Assembly (NCBI RefSeq): GCF_034808145.1
Contig: NZ_JAXHGM010000009.1
Span: 1-64,000 of the forward strand
Origin: Halorubellus sp034808145
GTDB lineage: Archaea > Halobacteriota > Halobacteria > Halobacteriales > Natrialbaceae
Direction: 5' to 3'
DNA length: 64,000 nt
Shown here: piece by piece, positions 16,225 through 24,533 of the stretch
Position numbering within the stretch: position 1 is the first letter of the stretch
Layout: every line of letters begins with the position of its first letter
Notes under the pieces: model-generated
Databases searched by the model: none
Told to the model about the DNA's origin: nothing
Seen by the model: only the letters and a program-made list of their open reading frames with translations
Position numbers and translations under genes: made by a program

Positions 16225-16503
16225 TCAAATCTGTCTGACTCCATTCTCAGTGACCTCATAGCGTCCTCGGCCGCGTGAATGGATATATCCCTTCTCGTGT
16301 AGACGAGCACAGGTTTGATCCACCGTTATCGGATGGCGCTCAGCAGTTTTAGCGATCTCCATGACACCCAGTGGCGATTCCGCGATGAGTATTTCAAGGA
16401 TCTCCCGTTCGGTTTCGCGAGTGAGTTCACTCATCACGTCCCTCGCTGAACTGGAGGCGTCCGAACCCTCTCGCATGGCTCCGCTGGATCGCTCTTCACG
16501 CAT
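16225..16503 (-). CDS. Winged-helix DNA-binding protein overlapping tfb
   Basis: About 92 residues. The winged helix covers ~25-90 (TEREILEILIAESPLGVMEIAKTAERHPITVDQTCARLHEKGYIHSRGRGRYEVTENG), MarR/ArsR-like. The ATG at 16503 lies inside the last codons of tfb (8-base ATGCGTGA overlap), so it is translationally coupled to TFB production. A GTG at 16509 is also in frame. The pairing suggests it modulates or acts with this TFB; that is inference. Confidence 0.78.
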   Translation of the reverse strand: MREERSSGAMREGSDASSSARDVMSELTRETEREILEILIAESPLGVMEIAKTAERHPITVDQTCARLHEKGYIHSRGRGRYEVTENGVRQI

Positions 16504-17470
16504 AGTCACCGTTCTCTGCGTAGACTTCGAGCAGTTCTTGATAGCGATTCCGAATGGTTACCATACTCACGTGAGCAGCGTTACTCACCGTCTCCTGTGT
16601 CAACTGTTCATTCGTTAAGTGAGTCGCCGCGTAGAGCGCGGCCGCTGCAAGACCCGCAGGGCTCTTTCCGCTGTGAACAGCCTGCGCCTTTGCGGTAGTG
16701 AGTAGTTCACGGGCCTGTCGTGTCGCCTCATCGCTCACCTCGAGCGCCGACGCGAATTGAGGGATGTATTGGAGAGGATCTGCTGGTTCAATCTGCAACT
16801 CGAGTTCACGAGATACATACCGATATGCACGCTGAATGCGGATTTTTTCGACTCGGCTGACCTCAGCGAATTCAGACAAAGGACGTGGCGTTCCGTGTTG
16901 TCTGGCTGCTGCGTACAGAGCGGCTGTCGACATTCCTTCGATGGATCGGCCTGGAAGGAGGTTTTCGTCGACAGCCCGGCGGTAAAGGGCCCCAGCGGTT
17001 TCACGAACTGGTCTTGAGACACCGAGGGCGGATGCCATCCGACTGATTTCGCCGAGTGCTTGTTTGAGGTTCCGTTCGTGTGCATCCTTCGTTCGGAACC
17101 GCTCATCCCACGTTCGAAGTCGTTGCACTCGGGCACGCTTACGCTCCGAAATCGACTGTCCAGACGCATCCTTATTTTGCCAACCGATCGTCGTACTGAG
17201 TCCCTTGTCGTGCATGAGTTGCGTTGTTGGAGCCCCAACGCGACTTTTCTCGTCTCGTTCTTCACTATGAAATGCCCGCCATTCCGGACCGCGGTCAATA
17301 GCTGCTTCGTCGAGAATCAAGCCACACTCCTTACAAGTTGTCTCCCCGTGCTCATCATCGTGAACGACCCGACCATCACACTCCGGACATGATACTCTCG
17401 ACTGGGACTCGGAGGTTGATTGCTGTTCACTTGTATGGTTGTCTTCGATGTTGAGTGTCGTGTTGGGCAT
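16496..17470 (-). CDS. tfb: Transcription initiation factor IIB (TFB)
   Basis: A 324-residue archaeal TFB, which bridges TBP-bound promoter DNA and RNA polymerase. The N-terminal zinc ribbon is CPEC (near 29) and CKEC (near 46). The B-reader region GPEWRAFHSEERDEKSRVGAPTT follows, then two cyclin folds (~115-215 and ~220-310). Haloarchaea usually carry several TFBs with different promoter preference, and this island copy would be an extra one. A GGCGGAATCCC / GGGAATCCGGC dyad lies 87 bases upstream of the ATG. Confidence 0.95.
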   Translation of the reverse strand: MPNTTLNIEDNHTSEQQSTSESQSRVSCPECDGRVVHDDEHGETTCKECGLILDEAAIDRGPEWRAFHSEERDEKSRVGAPTTQLMHDKGLSTTIGWQNKDASGQSISERKRARVQRLRTWDERFRTKDAHERNLKQALGEISRMASALGVSRPVRETAGALYRRAVDENLLPGRSIEGMSTAALYAAARQHGTPRPLSEFAEVSRVEKIRIQRAYRYVSRELELQIEPADPLQYIPQFASALEVSDEATRQARELLTTAKAQAVHSGKSPAGLAAAALYAATHLTNEQLTQETVSNAAHVSMVTIRNRYQELLEVYAENGDYA

Positions 17471-17556
17471 GAGTACCAGATTCCAGATATCGTCTCTCGA
17501 TCAATCTGAGTGGGTGTCTCTAGCGTAGCTGTGAGTCGACACTCCCAAGAATACCG

Positions 17557-17585
17557 GGCGGAATCCCAACATATGGGAATCCGGC
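17557..17585. promoter_or_regulatory. 11-7-11 dyad upstream of tfb
   Basis: Half-sites GGCGGAATCCC and GGGAATCCGGC separated by seven bases. The same 11-7-11 arrangement, GGCGGATTCCC and GGGATTCCGCC, sits at 18270-18298 in the middle of the halocyanin/oxidase divergent promoter. Likely binding sites for one dimeric regulator. Confidence 0.55.
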
Positions 17586-17694
17586 AATCTGGTTTATTGA
17601 GCACAAACTAAGATTCGCGGTGTCGGAAATATAGTTGTCTCTGATTGGGATACTAAGGTTACGAACCGACCAGCTAACAGCTGCGGGTGGAGCG

Positions 17695-18234
17695 TCACCC
17701 AGAAAAGTCGCTGTACGAAACCGCTCCCTGGTCGACGATCGTTTGACTCTCAGGGACGTCTCCGTCCGGCGGCATACTCCCCTCAGCGGGGCCTCCGGGC
17801 TCTCCAACCACGATGCGGCCGACCATGTCGAGGCTCTTGTGGGGGGTACAGTAGTAGTCGTGCGTACCTGCTGTCTCGAAAGTGTGTTCGAAGGTAGCAC
17901 CTTGTTCGCTGAGTATCCCACTGTCGAACGCCTCGGCACCGTCCGGGATGCGCGTGACTGACGCCTGTCCATTCCCCTTCTTGTATGCTGTCGCAGAGTG
18001 GCTGCCGCTATCGATCTCGAACGTGATCGTTTCGCCGGATTCGACGAAGAGCCCGATCGGGTCGAAGTAATAGTCGCTTCCCTCCGTGACCATCAGAATT
18101 GTCGTTGTGTCTCCGTTCGATGGAGTATCCGTCTCACCGCTTTCGTCGGGGTTCGAGCTGCTACAGCCAGCGAGCCCGGTGAGACCTGCGGTTGCGGCGA
18201 CTCCACCTGCTTTCAGGACCTGTCGACGTTCCAT
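17695..18234 (-). CDS. Halocyanin-like blue copper lipoprotein
   Basis: A 179-residue membrane-anchored copper protein. N-terminus MERRQVLKAGG is a twin-arginine-type signal, with lipobox LAGC and lipidated Cys24. The cupredoxin domain (~45-145) carries the type 1 copper ligands His79 (SGSHSA), Cys129, His132 and Met137 (YYCTPHKSLDM). It acts outside the cell as an electron carrier. Divergent from a multicopper oxidase, which it may serve as electron donor; that is inferred. Start at 18234 is set by the signal peptide. Confidence 0.88.
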   Translation of the reverse strand: MERRQVLKAGGVAATAGLTGLAGCSSSNPDESGETDTPSNGDTTTILMVTEGSDYYFDPIGLFVESGETITFEIDSGSHSATAYKKGNGQASVTRIPDGAEAFDSGILSEQGATFEHTFETAGTHDYYCTPHKSLDMVGRIVVGEPGGPAEGSMPPDGDVPESQTIVDQGAVSYSDFSG

Positions 18235-18269
18235 ACCCGACCATTGGAACGCCACTGATAGACCACTTT

Positions 18270-18298
18270 GGCGGATTCCCACCGGTCGGGATTCCGCC
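18270..18298. promoter_or_regulatory. 11-7-11 dyad centred between halocyanin and multicopper oxidase genes
   Basis: Half-sites GGCGGATTCCC and GGGATTCCGCC with a seven-base spacer. The site is equidistant from both start codons: 36 bases to the ATG at 18234 and 36 bases to the ATG at 18334. It matches the dyad upstream of tfb at 17557. Confidence 0.6.
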
Positions 18299-18333
18299 GT
18301 CGACTGACTGTCACTGCGCACGAAGTTCTATAC

Positions 18334-20142
18334 ATGAGGGACCATCTTGGAGCGCCCGGGACCGGCCTATCGCGGCGTGAATTCATTGCGGCGACGGGCA
18401 GTACTGGCGCGCTGAGTCTCGCAGGGTGTGTAGCCCCGACTGGAAGAACTGAGACTCCGTCGCAGTCACTCTCAGGCGAGCATTCGTCGCCTGAGATTGA
18501 AAAGTGGCTTGCCGAAGTCCCTCGGCCAGGTGTCCTGGAACCAGTTGGGGAGAAGGACGGGAACCCCTATTACGAGGTTGAAATGCGCGAGATTGAGCAG
18601 AAGATTCATCCTAACCTTCCACCGACGACTGTCTGGGGGTACGACGGCCAATACCCGGGGCCGACGATCGAAGCACAGCAGGGCGAACCAGTCTATGTGC
18701 GCTGGATGAACAAGTTACCGAACGAACATCTCCTGCCGGTGGATGAGACGATTCACAGTAGCAAGATTCCCTACGACAGTACCGGAGTACGGGTCGTGAC
18801 CCACCTTCACGGCGGGAACGTCGAGCACACGAGCGACGGCAAGCCGACAGCGTGGTTCACGCGGGACTTCGAGCAAACCGGCCCGAAGTTCAAGAAAAAA
18901 GACTACTACTACGTAAACGACCAGCCCCCGGCCACGCTCTGGTATCACGACCACTCGCTCGGAATTACTCGGTTGAACGTCTACGCCGGTCTTGCCGGAC
19001 TCTATCTCCTCCGGAACGACCGAGAGGAGTCACTTGGTCTACCGTCGGGCGAGTACGAGATCCCACTGGTGCTCCAGGACCGCAGCTTCAACGACGACGG
19101 ATCGTTGTTCTACCCGACCGCCCGCTCCGGGACGGACAGCGACTCGCCGAACCCCAACCCGAGCATCGTCTCGCAGTTCTTCGGTGACACGTCCGTCGTC
19201 AATGGGAAGGCTTGGCCTCGGCTTTCAGTCGACCCGAGGAAGTACCGATTTCGGATCCTCAATGGGTCGAACTGTCGGTTCTACAACCTCAAGCTGTTCG
19301 AGTACAACGAGTCGGACGGAACGACCGGAGCGGGCGGGCCGCCGTTCACCCTCGTCGGAAACGATGGTGGTCTGCTGGCCTCACCGGTCACGATCGAGGA
19401 CCGTCTGGAGATCGGTACGGGCAAACGTGCCGATGTCGTCGTTGATTTCTCGGACTACGCCGGACAGACGCTCCTGGTGCACAACGACGCCGCGGCACCT
19501 TACCGTGGCCCGGACATTAATACCGGAGAACAACAGCCGCTACCGGACGTGATGCTTGTCGATGTCGCCGCCGATGACGTCGACGATCCGAGCCAGGTTC
19601 CGAGTACGTTGGCGGAAGTGCCAGAAATCCCCGTCGACTCGGTCGACGAGGAACGGTACCTCCCGATGACCATGAGTTCCGACGAGTACGGACGACCCTT
19701 GCACCTCTTGGGTTCGGAAGCGGAGTCATCGCCCCACAAACTGTACGATCCGGTTACTGAGGAGCCCACCCTCAACGACACGGAAATCTGGAGCTTCGCG
19801 AACCTGACGGGAATGTCTCACCCGATGCATATGCATCTCGTGCACTTCCAGGTGCTTGGGCGACAGCCGTACAGTGAGTACGACCCCGAGGCGGAGACGA
19901 TCGATATCGAGTCGCTTGAACCCCCCGCACCGGAAGAAATGGGCTGGAACGACGTCGTCACGGCGAATCCGGGGGAGGTAACTCACGTGATCGTTCACTT
20001 CGGCGGGTTTGAGGGCCTATTCAACGACCAGACCGGCTGGTACATGTGGCACTGTCACATGCTCGAACACGAGGACCACGACATGATGCGGCCCTTCAGA
20101 GTACTGCCGTATTCTGGCGGTGATAACGATGACGGATCCTGA
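18334..20142 (+). CDS. Multicopper oxidase (CotA/bilirubin-oxidase/laccase type), Tat lipoprotein
   Basis: A 602-residue secreted oxidase that would couple substrate oxidation to four-electron reduction of oxygen. The signal SRREFIAATGSTGALSLAGC combines twin arginines and a lipobox. Copper ligand motifs, in order: HLHG (~155-160), WYHDHS (~203), HPMHMH (~495) and WHCHMLEHEDHDMM (~571), with Met as axial ligand. Three cupredoxin domains, full length. Relatives include the secreted laccase of Haloferax. The ATG at 18334 is preferred because it places the Tat motif near the N-terminus. A role in copper or phenolic detoxification is inferred from the nearby metal genes. Confidence 0.92.
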   Translation: MRDHLGAPGTGLSRREFIAATGSTGALSLAGCVAPTGRTETPSQSLSGEHSSPEIEKWLAEVPRPGVLEPVGEKDGNPYYEVEMREIEQKIHPNLPPTTVWGYDGQYPGPTIEAQQGEPVYVRWMNKLPNEHLLPVDETIHSSKIPYDSTGVRVVTHLHGGNVEHTSDGKPTAWFTRDFEQTGPKFKKKDYYYVNDQPPATLWYHDHSLGITRLNVYAGLAGLYLLRNDREESLGLPSGEYEIPLVLQDRSFNDDGSLFYPTARSGTDSDSPNPNPSIVSQFFGDTSVVNGKAWPRLSVDPRKYRFRILNGSNCRFYNLKLFEYNESDGTTGAGGPPFTLVGNDGGLLASPVTIEDRLEIGTGKRADVVVDFSDYAGQTLLVHNDAAAPYRGPDINTGEQQPLPDVMLVDVAADDVDDPSQVPSTLAEVPEIPVDSVDEERYLPMTMSSDEYGRPLHLLGSEAESSPHKLYDPVTEEPTLNDTEIWSFANLTGMSHPMHMHLVHFQVLGRQPYSEYDPEAETIDIESLEPPAPEEMGWNDVVTANPGEVTHVIVHFGGFEGLFNDQTGWYMWHCHMLEHEDHDMMRPFRVLPYSGGDNDDGS

Positions 20143-20183
20143 ACGCGATCACGTACCGGAGGTCGATGTTCGGAACGACGTCG

Positions 20184-20266
20184 ACATCGTCGCTGCTTGG
20201 AGTGTTGGCATGAGTTGTACCTGGGGACGTTCCCCTGCTCCTCACCTCCTTCAGGGGATAACAAAC
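20184..20266 (-). pseudogene. 5' remnant of the 126-residue accessory gene with its upstream region
   Basis: On the minus strand, the ATG at 20211 opens MPTLQAATT..., the first nine or so codons of the gene at 12637, then similarity ends against the multicopper oxidase end. The upstream dyad (20239-20266) is intact and contains AAGGAGGTGAGG, a near-perfect complement of the 16S rRNA 3' end. Confidence 0.6.
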
Positions 20267-20354
20267 ATATCCTGAGACGAACCAGGAAGAACCGCTCCTC
20301 GAGGGTCGTGTATCAGGATACTACGTGGCCGCCAACGTCCCCCGTGGCGGCTGG

Positions 20355-20501
20355 TCAAGTAAGGAGATTCACTTGCTCCAGGATTCTCATCGCTGCGTCG
20401 ATTCGCTCCCGATTGGCGGGATCCAATTCATCGACGTCGATATCAATGAGATTGCTGAGCGTGCGGTGCATCCGATAACCAGGTGTGTTTCGTGGGTCCA
20501 T
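20355..20501 (-). CDS. Small conserved-looking protein (48 residues)
   Basis: MDPRNTPGYRMHRTL at the N-terminus and DELDPANRERIDAAMRILEQ toward the C-terminus give an acidic, helical miniprotein with haloarchaeal character. An ATG further upstream (20573) is possible but adds a Cys/Thr-rich leader. The last codons (EQVNLLT) and following DNA are duplicated at about 15110-15150 next to the truncated accessory gene copy. Function unknown. Confidence 0.42.
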   Translation of the reverse strand: MDPRNTPGYRMHRTLSNLIDIDVDELDPANRERIDAAMRILEQVNLLT

Positions 20502-20688
20502 GTGTACGCCTCCGCCGATTTTCGGCGTAGAACAACCTATTGTACGTGCGCAGGTCGTCGTCGCTTGGGTCACCAGAGCTCACTCGGCTGTACCTGAACC
20601 GATTTGTGGTCTGGAGACACGAGGACGCCGTCAGGCGGTACATAGCGAATGAATCACCGGTTCCATTGTGACTCTATTGCGGCTATTT

Positions 20689-23274
20689 TCAGCTGAGGTA
20701 TCGTTCTCGGACTACGAGGAGAGACGGTAACACGGTGACACAGCTCACGAACGCGAAGACGATACTCAACCCAGTCACGAGGCCGAAGCGGTGGAGCGGC
20801 GGGGAGAGCGCGAGTGCGAGGACGCCAAAGCCCGCAGCCGTCGTCGCTGCACTCCCCAGCAACGCACCGCCAGTCCCTGTGACTGCCGCCACCAGCGACT
20901 CGTCGAGCGACGCTCGGCGCTCACGCTCGTCGACGAATCGTTCACCGAGGTGGATGCTGTAGTCGACGCCGAGCCCGATCGCCAAACTCGTGATGACGAC
21001 AGTCTCGCTGTTGAACGGGATGTCGAGCAGTGCCATCGTGCCGAGCAACCACGCAAGCGCGAGGAGGACGGGGACGAGCACCACGACCGCGAGCCCTGGC
21101 GCGCGGTACCGCCACCAGTACAGGCCAAGGAGAAACGCCAGGATGACACCCAGCGTTACGGCGAATCCTTCGACGAGCGTCTCGAACAGGGCGCTCTGGA
21201 CGACAGCAGTGATGATCGGCCCACCCGTCGCAACGGCTGTCACCGGTGCGTTCCCCTCGATGCCTGTGGCGACCTGCCGCACGTCGGTGGCGATCGATTG
21301 GGCGGCCGCGTCGGTCTGCACACCGACGAGTGACCTGGCTGTCGCATACGACCCGTTCTCGGTACGATAGAGGACTGTCGACGCCCGGTCGGGAGCGGCG
21401 CCGTACACGAGGTCGTAGACAGACGCGACGTCCTCGTCCGGGAGGCCATCACCATCCGAGTCTCGCGCGTCAATCGCGGCGGCGACCGTCTGATTCCCGG
21501 CGGCGACAGACCGGAGGACAGTCGCCGGACTCTCGACAGCGGCCGTGCCGTCCGACTGCATGGCGATCGTTCCATTTCGACTCGAATACTGAGACGTATT
21601 GTCGGTTGCAGTGAGCACTGCCGGCGCGGTCACGTTCCCGCGTATCAGTATCTGGGCCTCCGAACCCTGCCCGCGTTGACGGAAGTTGTCGCTCAGGTAC
21701 GAGAGATCCTCTCGGACGTCGTACTCAGCGGGGGCGAACGGTTCCGGAAGCGACTCCATCCACTCTGGGGCATCCTCCGGCAGGAAATCCGCCTGATTGA
21801 ACTCCGTATCCAGGCCCGTCGCACCGTAAGCACCTGCCGAAGCCAACAACAGTGAGACGACGAGAATAGCGATCGGTGCGCGTCGAGAGAGAGTCGCAGT
21901 ACCCGAGAGCACACGGCGAATCGGCCCTGAGCCGACCCCGAACGCTGACTGCTGGCGGTCACGCCCGAGTCGAGCGAGGAGTCGTTCAACTTCGAGTTTG
22001 ACGGCCGGGACGAGTGCCACGAAGACGACGAACATCGCGACGATGCCGACCGCGCTCAGGAGCGCGAAGTCCTGTATCGACCCGAGCGGGCTGACGTAGT
22101 TCGAGAAGAAGCCAATGCCGGTCGAGAACGCGGCAGCGGCCAGCGCAACGACGACACCGGCGACCCCCACCCGCATCGCAGTGGTCGGGTCACGTCGGCC
22201 ATCGGACTGGGAATCGGCGTCGAGCTCCCCCGTTCGCGCCTCGCGATAGCGCATGACGACGTGGAGCGAGTAGTCGATACTCAGCCCGACGAGCAGGAAC
22301 GGGACGGCGATGAGTATCGAACTGGACGGGATTCCGAGCCAGCCCTGGATACCCTGGAGCCACACCATCACTATGCCGATCCCGAACAGGCTGACGAGCA
22401 CGTCGACCACGTCGCGGTACGCGATACCGAGGACGACGAGCAGGAGGACGAGAGCGACGGGGGTGATGATGAGGAAGCTGTCGCCGATGGCCTGCGAGGA
22501 CGCCTCGTCGATGATGCCCTGTCCGAAGACGAACGCGTCGGCGTCGTCGAAGCGCTCGTCGACCAGGGAGGCGATAGCCACTTGCGCATCGGACGCCTCC
22601 TGGGGCGTTCCGCTAGCGCCGCCACTGTTGTCGGATTGGAAGACGAGTGTCAGTCTCGCGTCGGCGCTCGTTGCGCCGGGTTCGTAGTCCGACGGCAGGA
22701 ATGTGGTCGGGTCACGGTCAGGGGCGGTCGAATCCGAATTGAGTAGTCGAGTGAGTAGTGCATCAACCTCCTCGTCTGAGCGTGATTCGAGCGCCTCGAT
22801 CTGTTGGTCGAGTGTCGGCGCTGGTGGCTGCCCGTTCCGACCGGTGGAGGCTGTGTCGTTTGTCCCGCTCCCAGCCGTTCGGGCTTCGAAGTAGGCCGCA
22901 GTCGCCACGATGTTCTCGAGACCGCGGAGCCCCGACTCCGCTCGGAGCGTCGTATTGATGGCTTCGGTTTCCCGTATCTCCTGCTGGAGTCGGAGGCTCT
23001 GCAGTAACGACTCGCGGGTGAGGACGTCTCCACCTTCGTCTTTGACGACGATCTGTGTGACCACCGCATCGTCCGTTCCGTACGTCGATTCGATCTCCTC
23101 GAGTGCTACCTGTTCCTCGGAGTCGATGCCTGCCTGACCGATCGCACCGTCTTCACTGGTGCCGACCACCGCGCCAGCGCCGACGATCGCCGTGAGGACG
23201 AGCAACAGGACGATGATGAGTTTGCTCCGCGAGACGAGCGCGTCCGCGTATCGAGACGGCAAATTCCGTTTCAT
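20689..23274 (-). CDS. RND-superfamily exporter (MMPL/HAE-type)
   Basis: An 861-residue membrane protein with the RND repeat plan: one N-terminal transmembrane helix, a large extracellular domain (~50-260), five or six helices (~265-430), a second extracellular domain (~480-680) and a second helix bundle (~690-855). The paired GLSIDYSLHVVMRYREA and GLGVDYSIHLGERFVDE motifs carry the Asp expected in proton coupling. Likely a lipid or hydrophobic compound exporter; substrate unknown. The wHTH/membrane gene pair 23551-24278 lies 276 bases upstream on the same strand and may regulate it. Confidence 0.9.
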   Translation of the reverse strand: MKRNLPSRYADALVSRSKLIIVLLLVLTAIVGAGAVVGTSEDGAIGQAGIDSEEQVALEEIESTYGTDDAVVTQIVVKDEGGDVLTRESLLQSLRLQQEIRETEAINTTLRAESGLRGLENIVATAAYFEARTAGSGTNDTASTGRNGQPPAPTLDQQIEALESRSDEEVDALLTRLLNSDSTAPDRDPTTFLPSDYEPGATSADARLTLVFQSDNSGGASGTPQEASDAQVAIASLVDERFDDADAFVFGQGIIDEASSQAIGDSFLIITPVALVLLLVVLGIAYRDVVDVLVSLFGIGIVMVWLQGIQGWLGIPSSSILIAVPFLLVGLSIDYSLHVVMRYREARTGELDADSQSDGRRDPTTAMRVGVAGVVVALAAAAFSTGIGFFSNYVSPLGSIQDFALLSAVGIVAMFVVFVALVPAVKLEVERLLARLGRDRQQSAFGVGSGPIRRVLSGTATLSRRAPIAILVVSLLLASAGAYGATGLDTEFNQADFLPEDAPEWMESLPEPFAPAEYDVREDLSYLSDNFRQRGQGSEAQILIRGNVTAPAVLTATDNTSQYSSRNGTIAMQSDGTAAVESPATVLRSVAAGNQTVAAAIDARDSDGDGLPDEDVASVYDLVYGAAPDRASTVLYRTENGSYATARSLVGVQTDAAAQSIATDVRQVATGIEGNAPVTAVATGGPIITAVVQSALFETLVEGFAVTLGVILAFLLGLYWWRYRAPGLAVVVLVPVLLALAWLLGTMALLDIPFNSETVVITSLAIGLGVDYSIHLGERFVDERERRASLDESLVAAVTGTGGALLGSAATTAAGFGVLALALSPPLHRFGLVTGLSIVFAFVSCVTVLPSLLVVRERYLS

Positions 23275-23550
23275 TGGTCACCGACACCGCTTCGTATTCG
23301 CGTGGGCTGTGGCGTTGAGGTTGGCTGACGGACTGGTGTATTCGACTCGTTCATTGTCACACTCTCCGTGTGTGCCTCATATGGAACGATGGAGGTCTCC
23401 CACAACGTGGGACAACCGCGAAGTTCGGTTACTCTCTGGAAACGATTTCGTAACTAGACAACTGAACAGGCCACTCTGAATGAAACAGACGGCGTGGGTG
23501 GGCTGGATGGAATAGTCTCTGAGTGGTTCCAACCGATCGAGTAGCCGCGG

Positions 23551-23829
23551 CTACTGACCGTAGAGTCCGTATATCATGACGAGGAAACCGCCACAAGCGA
23601 TGAGGCTCTCAAAGAGCATTCCCTGGACGCTCGGAATGCCGAAGATGTGGTGGAGGATCCCGACCAGAAACGTCCCGATGGTGATGACCATGAGACCCAC
23701 TGCGAAGTACTGGAGTCCCTCGATCTGCGTTCGTTGATAGGCTCGATACGCTAACAGGGAGACGATACCCCCGAGGACTAATGCAGCGATTTTGACGATG
23801 CCGAGCAGGATGATAATACTGTCCGTCAT
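23551..23829 (-). CDS. Small three-helix membrane protein (DUF7521-like), copy 2
   Basis: A 92-residue hydrophobic protein with three predicted membrane helices and the loop YRAYQRTQIEGLQYFAVGLMVITIGTFLVGILHHIFG, matching copy 1 at 15455. Its start overlaps the end of the wHTH gene by 4 bases. It lies 276 bases upstream of the RND exporter on the same strand. Confidence 0.78.
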   Translation of the reverse strand: MTDSIIILLGIVKIAALVLGGIVSLLAYRAYQRTQIEGLQYFAVGLMVITIGTFLVGILHHIFGIPSVQGMLFESLIACGGFLVMIYGLYGQ

Positions 23830-24278
23830 GATTCTTTCTTCATCTCGGACCAGAACGTCGCCATACGGTCCTCGGCATCCTCGTCTGGTCGTTCGACGGA
23901 GACGGTGAATTCGTCGTCGTCGATGCTGATCGAGATATCCGCGAAATCCCGTTCGTACAACGTGGCGTTCGGTCCGTCACGGCGGACTTCAGTGTACTCT
24001 TTGACGAGAGCGGCCTCACGGAGTCGCTCAAGTTTGCGATACACTGTCGAACTCGGCAACTCGCATTCGTTGCAGAGTGTGGTTGCGGATTTCGGCTCGG
24101 TCAATGTCGTGAGTATCGCTCTGCATTTACTGTCTTCGAGCGATTGAAGGACTGCTGAAACGGGCGGATCGTCGTCATCCGTCGAGGGATCCTGCACCAT
24201 ATTGGTGGCTGTCTGAGTCGCGTTCGACCGTGATGGGATGAGCGAGAGCCGGTTTGGGTCGATGAATTCCTCAGTCAT
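23826..24278 (-). CDS. Winged-helix transcriptional regulator, copy 2
   Basis: A 150-residue regulator (a shorter start at 24200, MVQDPSTDDDD, matches copy 1 better in length). Winged helix from SVLQSL through PSSTVYRKLERLREAALVKEYTE, then the tail YERDFADISISIDDDEFTVSVERP, which is near-identical in plan to copy 1 at 15733. With the membrane gene it forms a duplicated regulatory pair in the same island. Likely local regulator of the RND exporter; inference. Confidence 0.8.
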   Translation of the reverse strand: MTEEFIDPNRLSLIPSRSNATQTATNMVQDPSTDDDDPPVSAVLQSLEDSKCRAILTTLTEPKSATTLCNECELPSSTVYRKLERLREAALVKEYTEVRRDGPNATLYERDFADISISIDDDEFTVSVERPDEDAEDRMATFWSEMKKES

Positions 24279-24533
24279 TCGAATATCGCATTCTCCAGGT
24301 CGTCTCGACTCCGAGACGGGTACGCTGTCAGTTAGCTCTGTCTTACGACTATGGGTGTATAGGGGTATCGGGTGTTCCCAGATCGTTGGACTAGCAGAAC
24401 GTCCGATACGTAGTTGGGCATCCGTCTTTAGCTAAGAGGAGAACCACGAGACAGCGGCGGCTTATCGAGGCTTCTTTTCGAGAGGAATGAGGAGGCGACG
24501 GCTGTGCACACCAAAGCCTCCTCATCGAGAATC

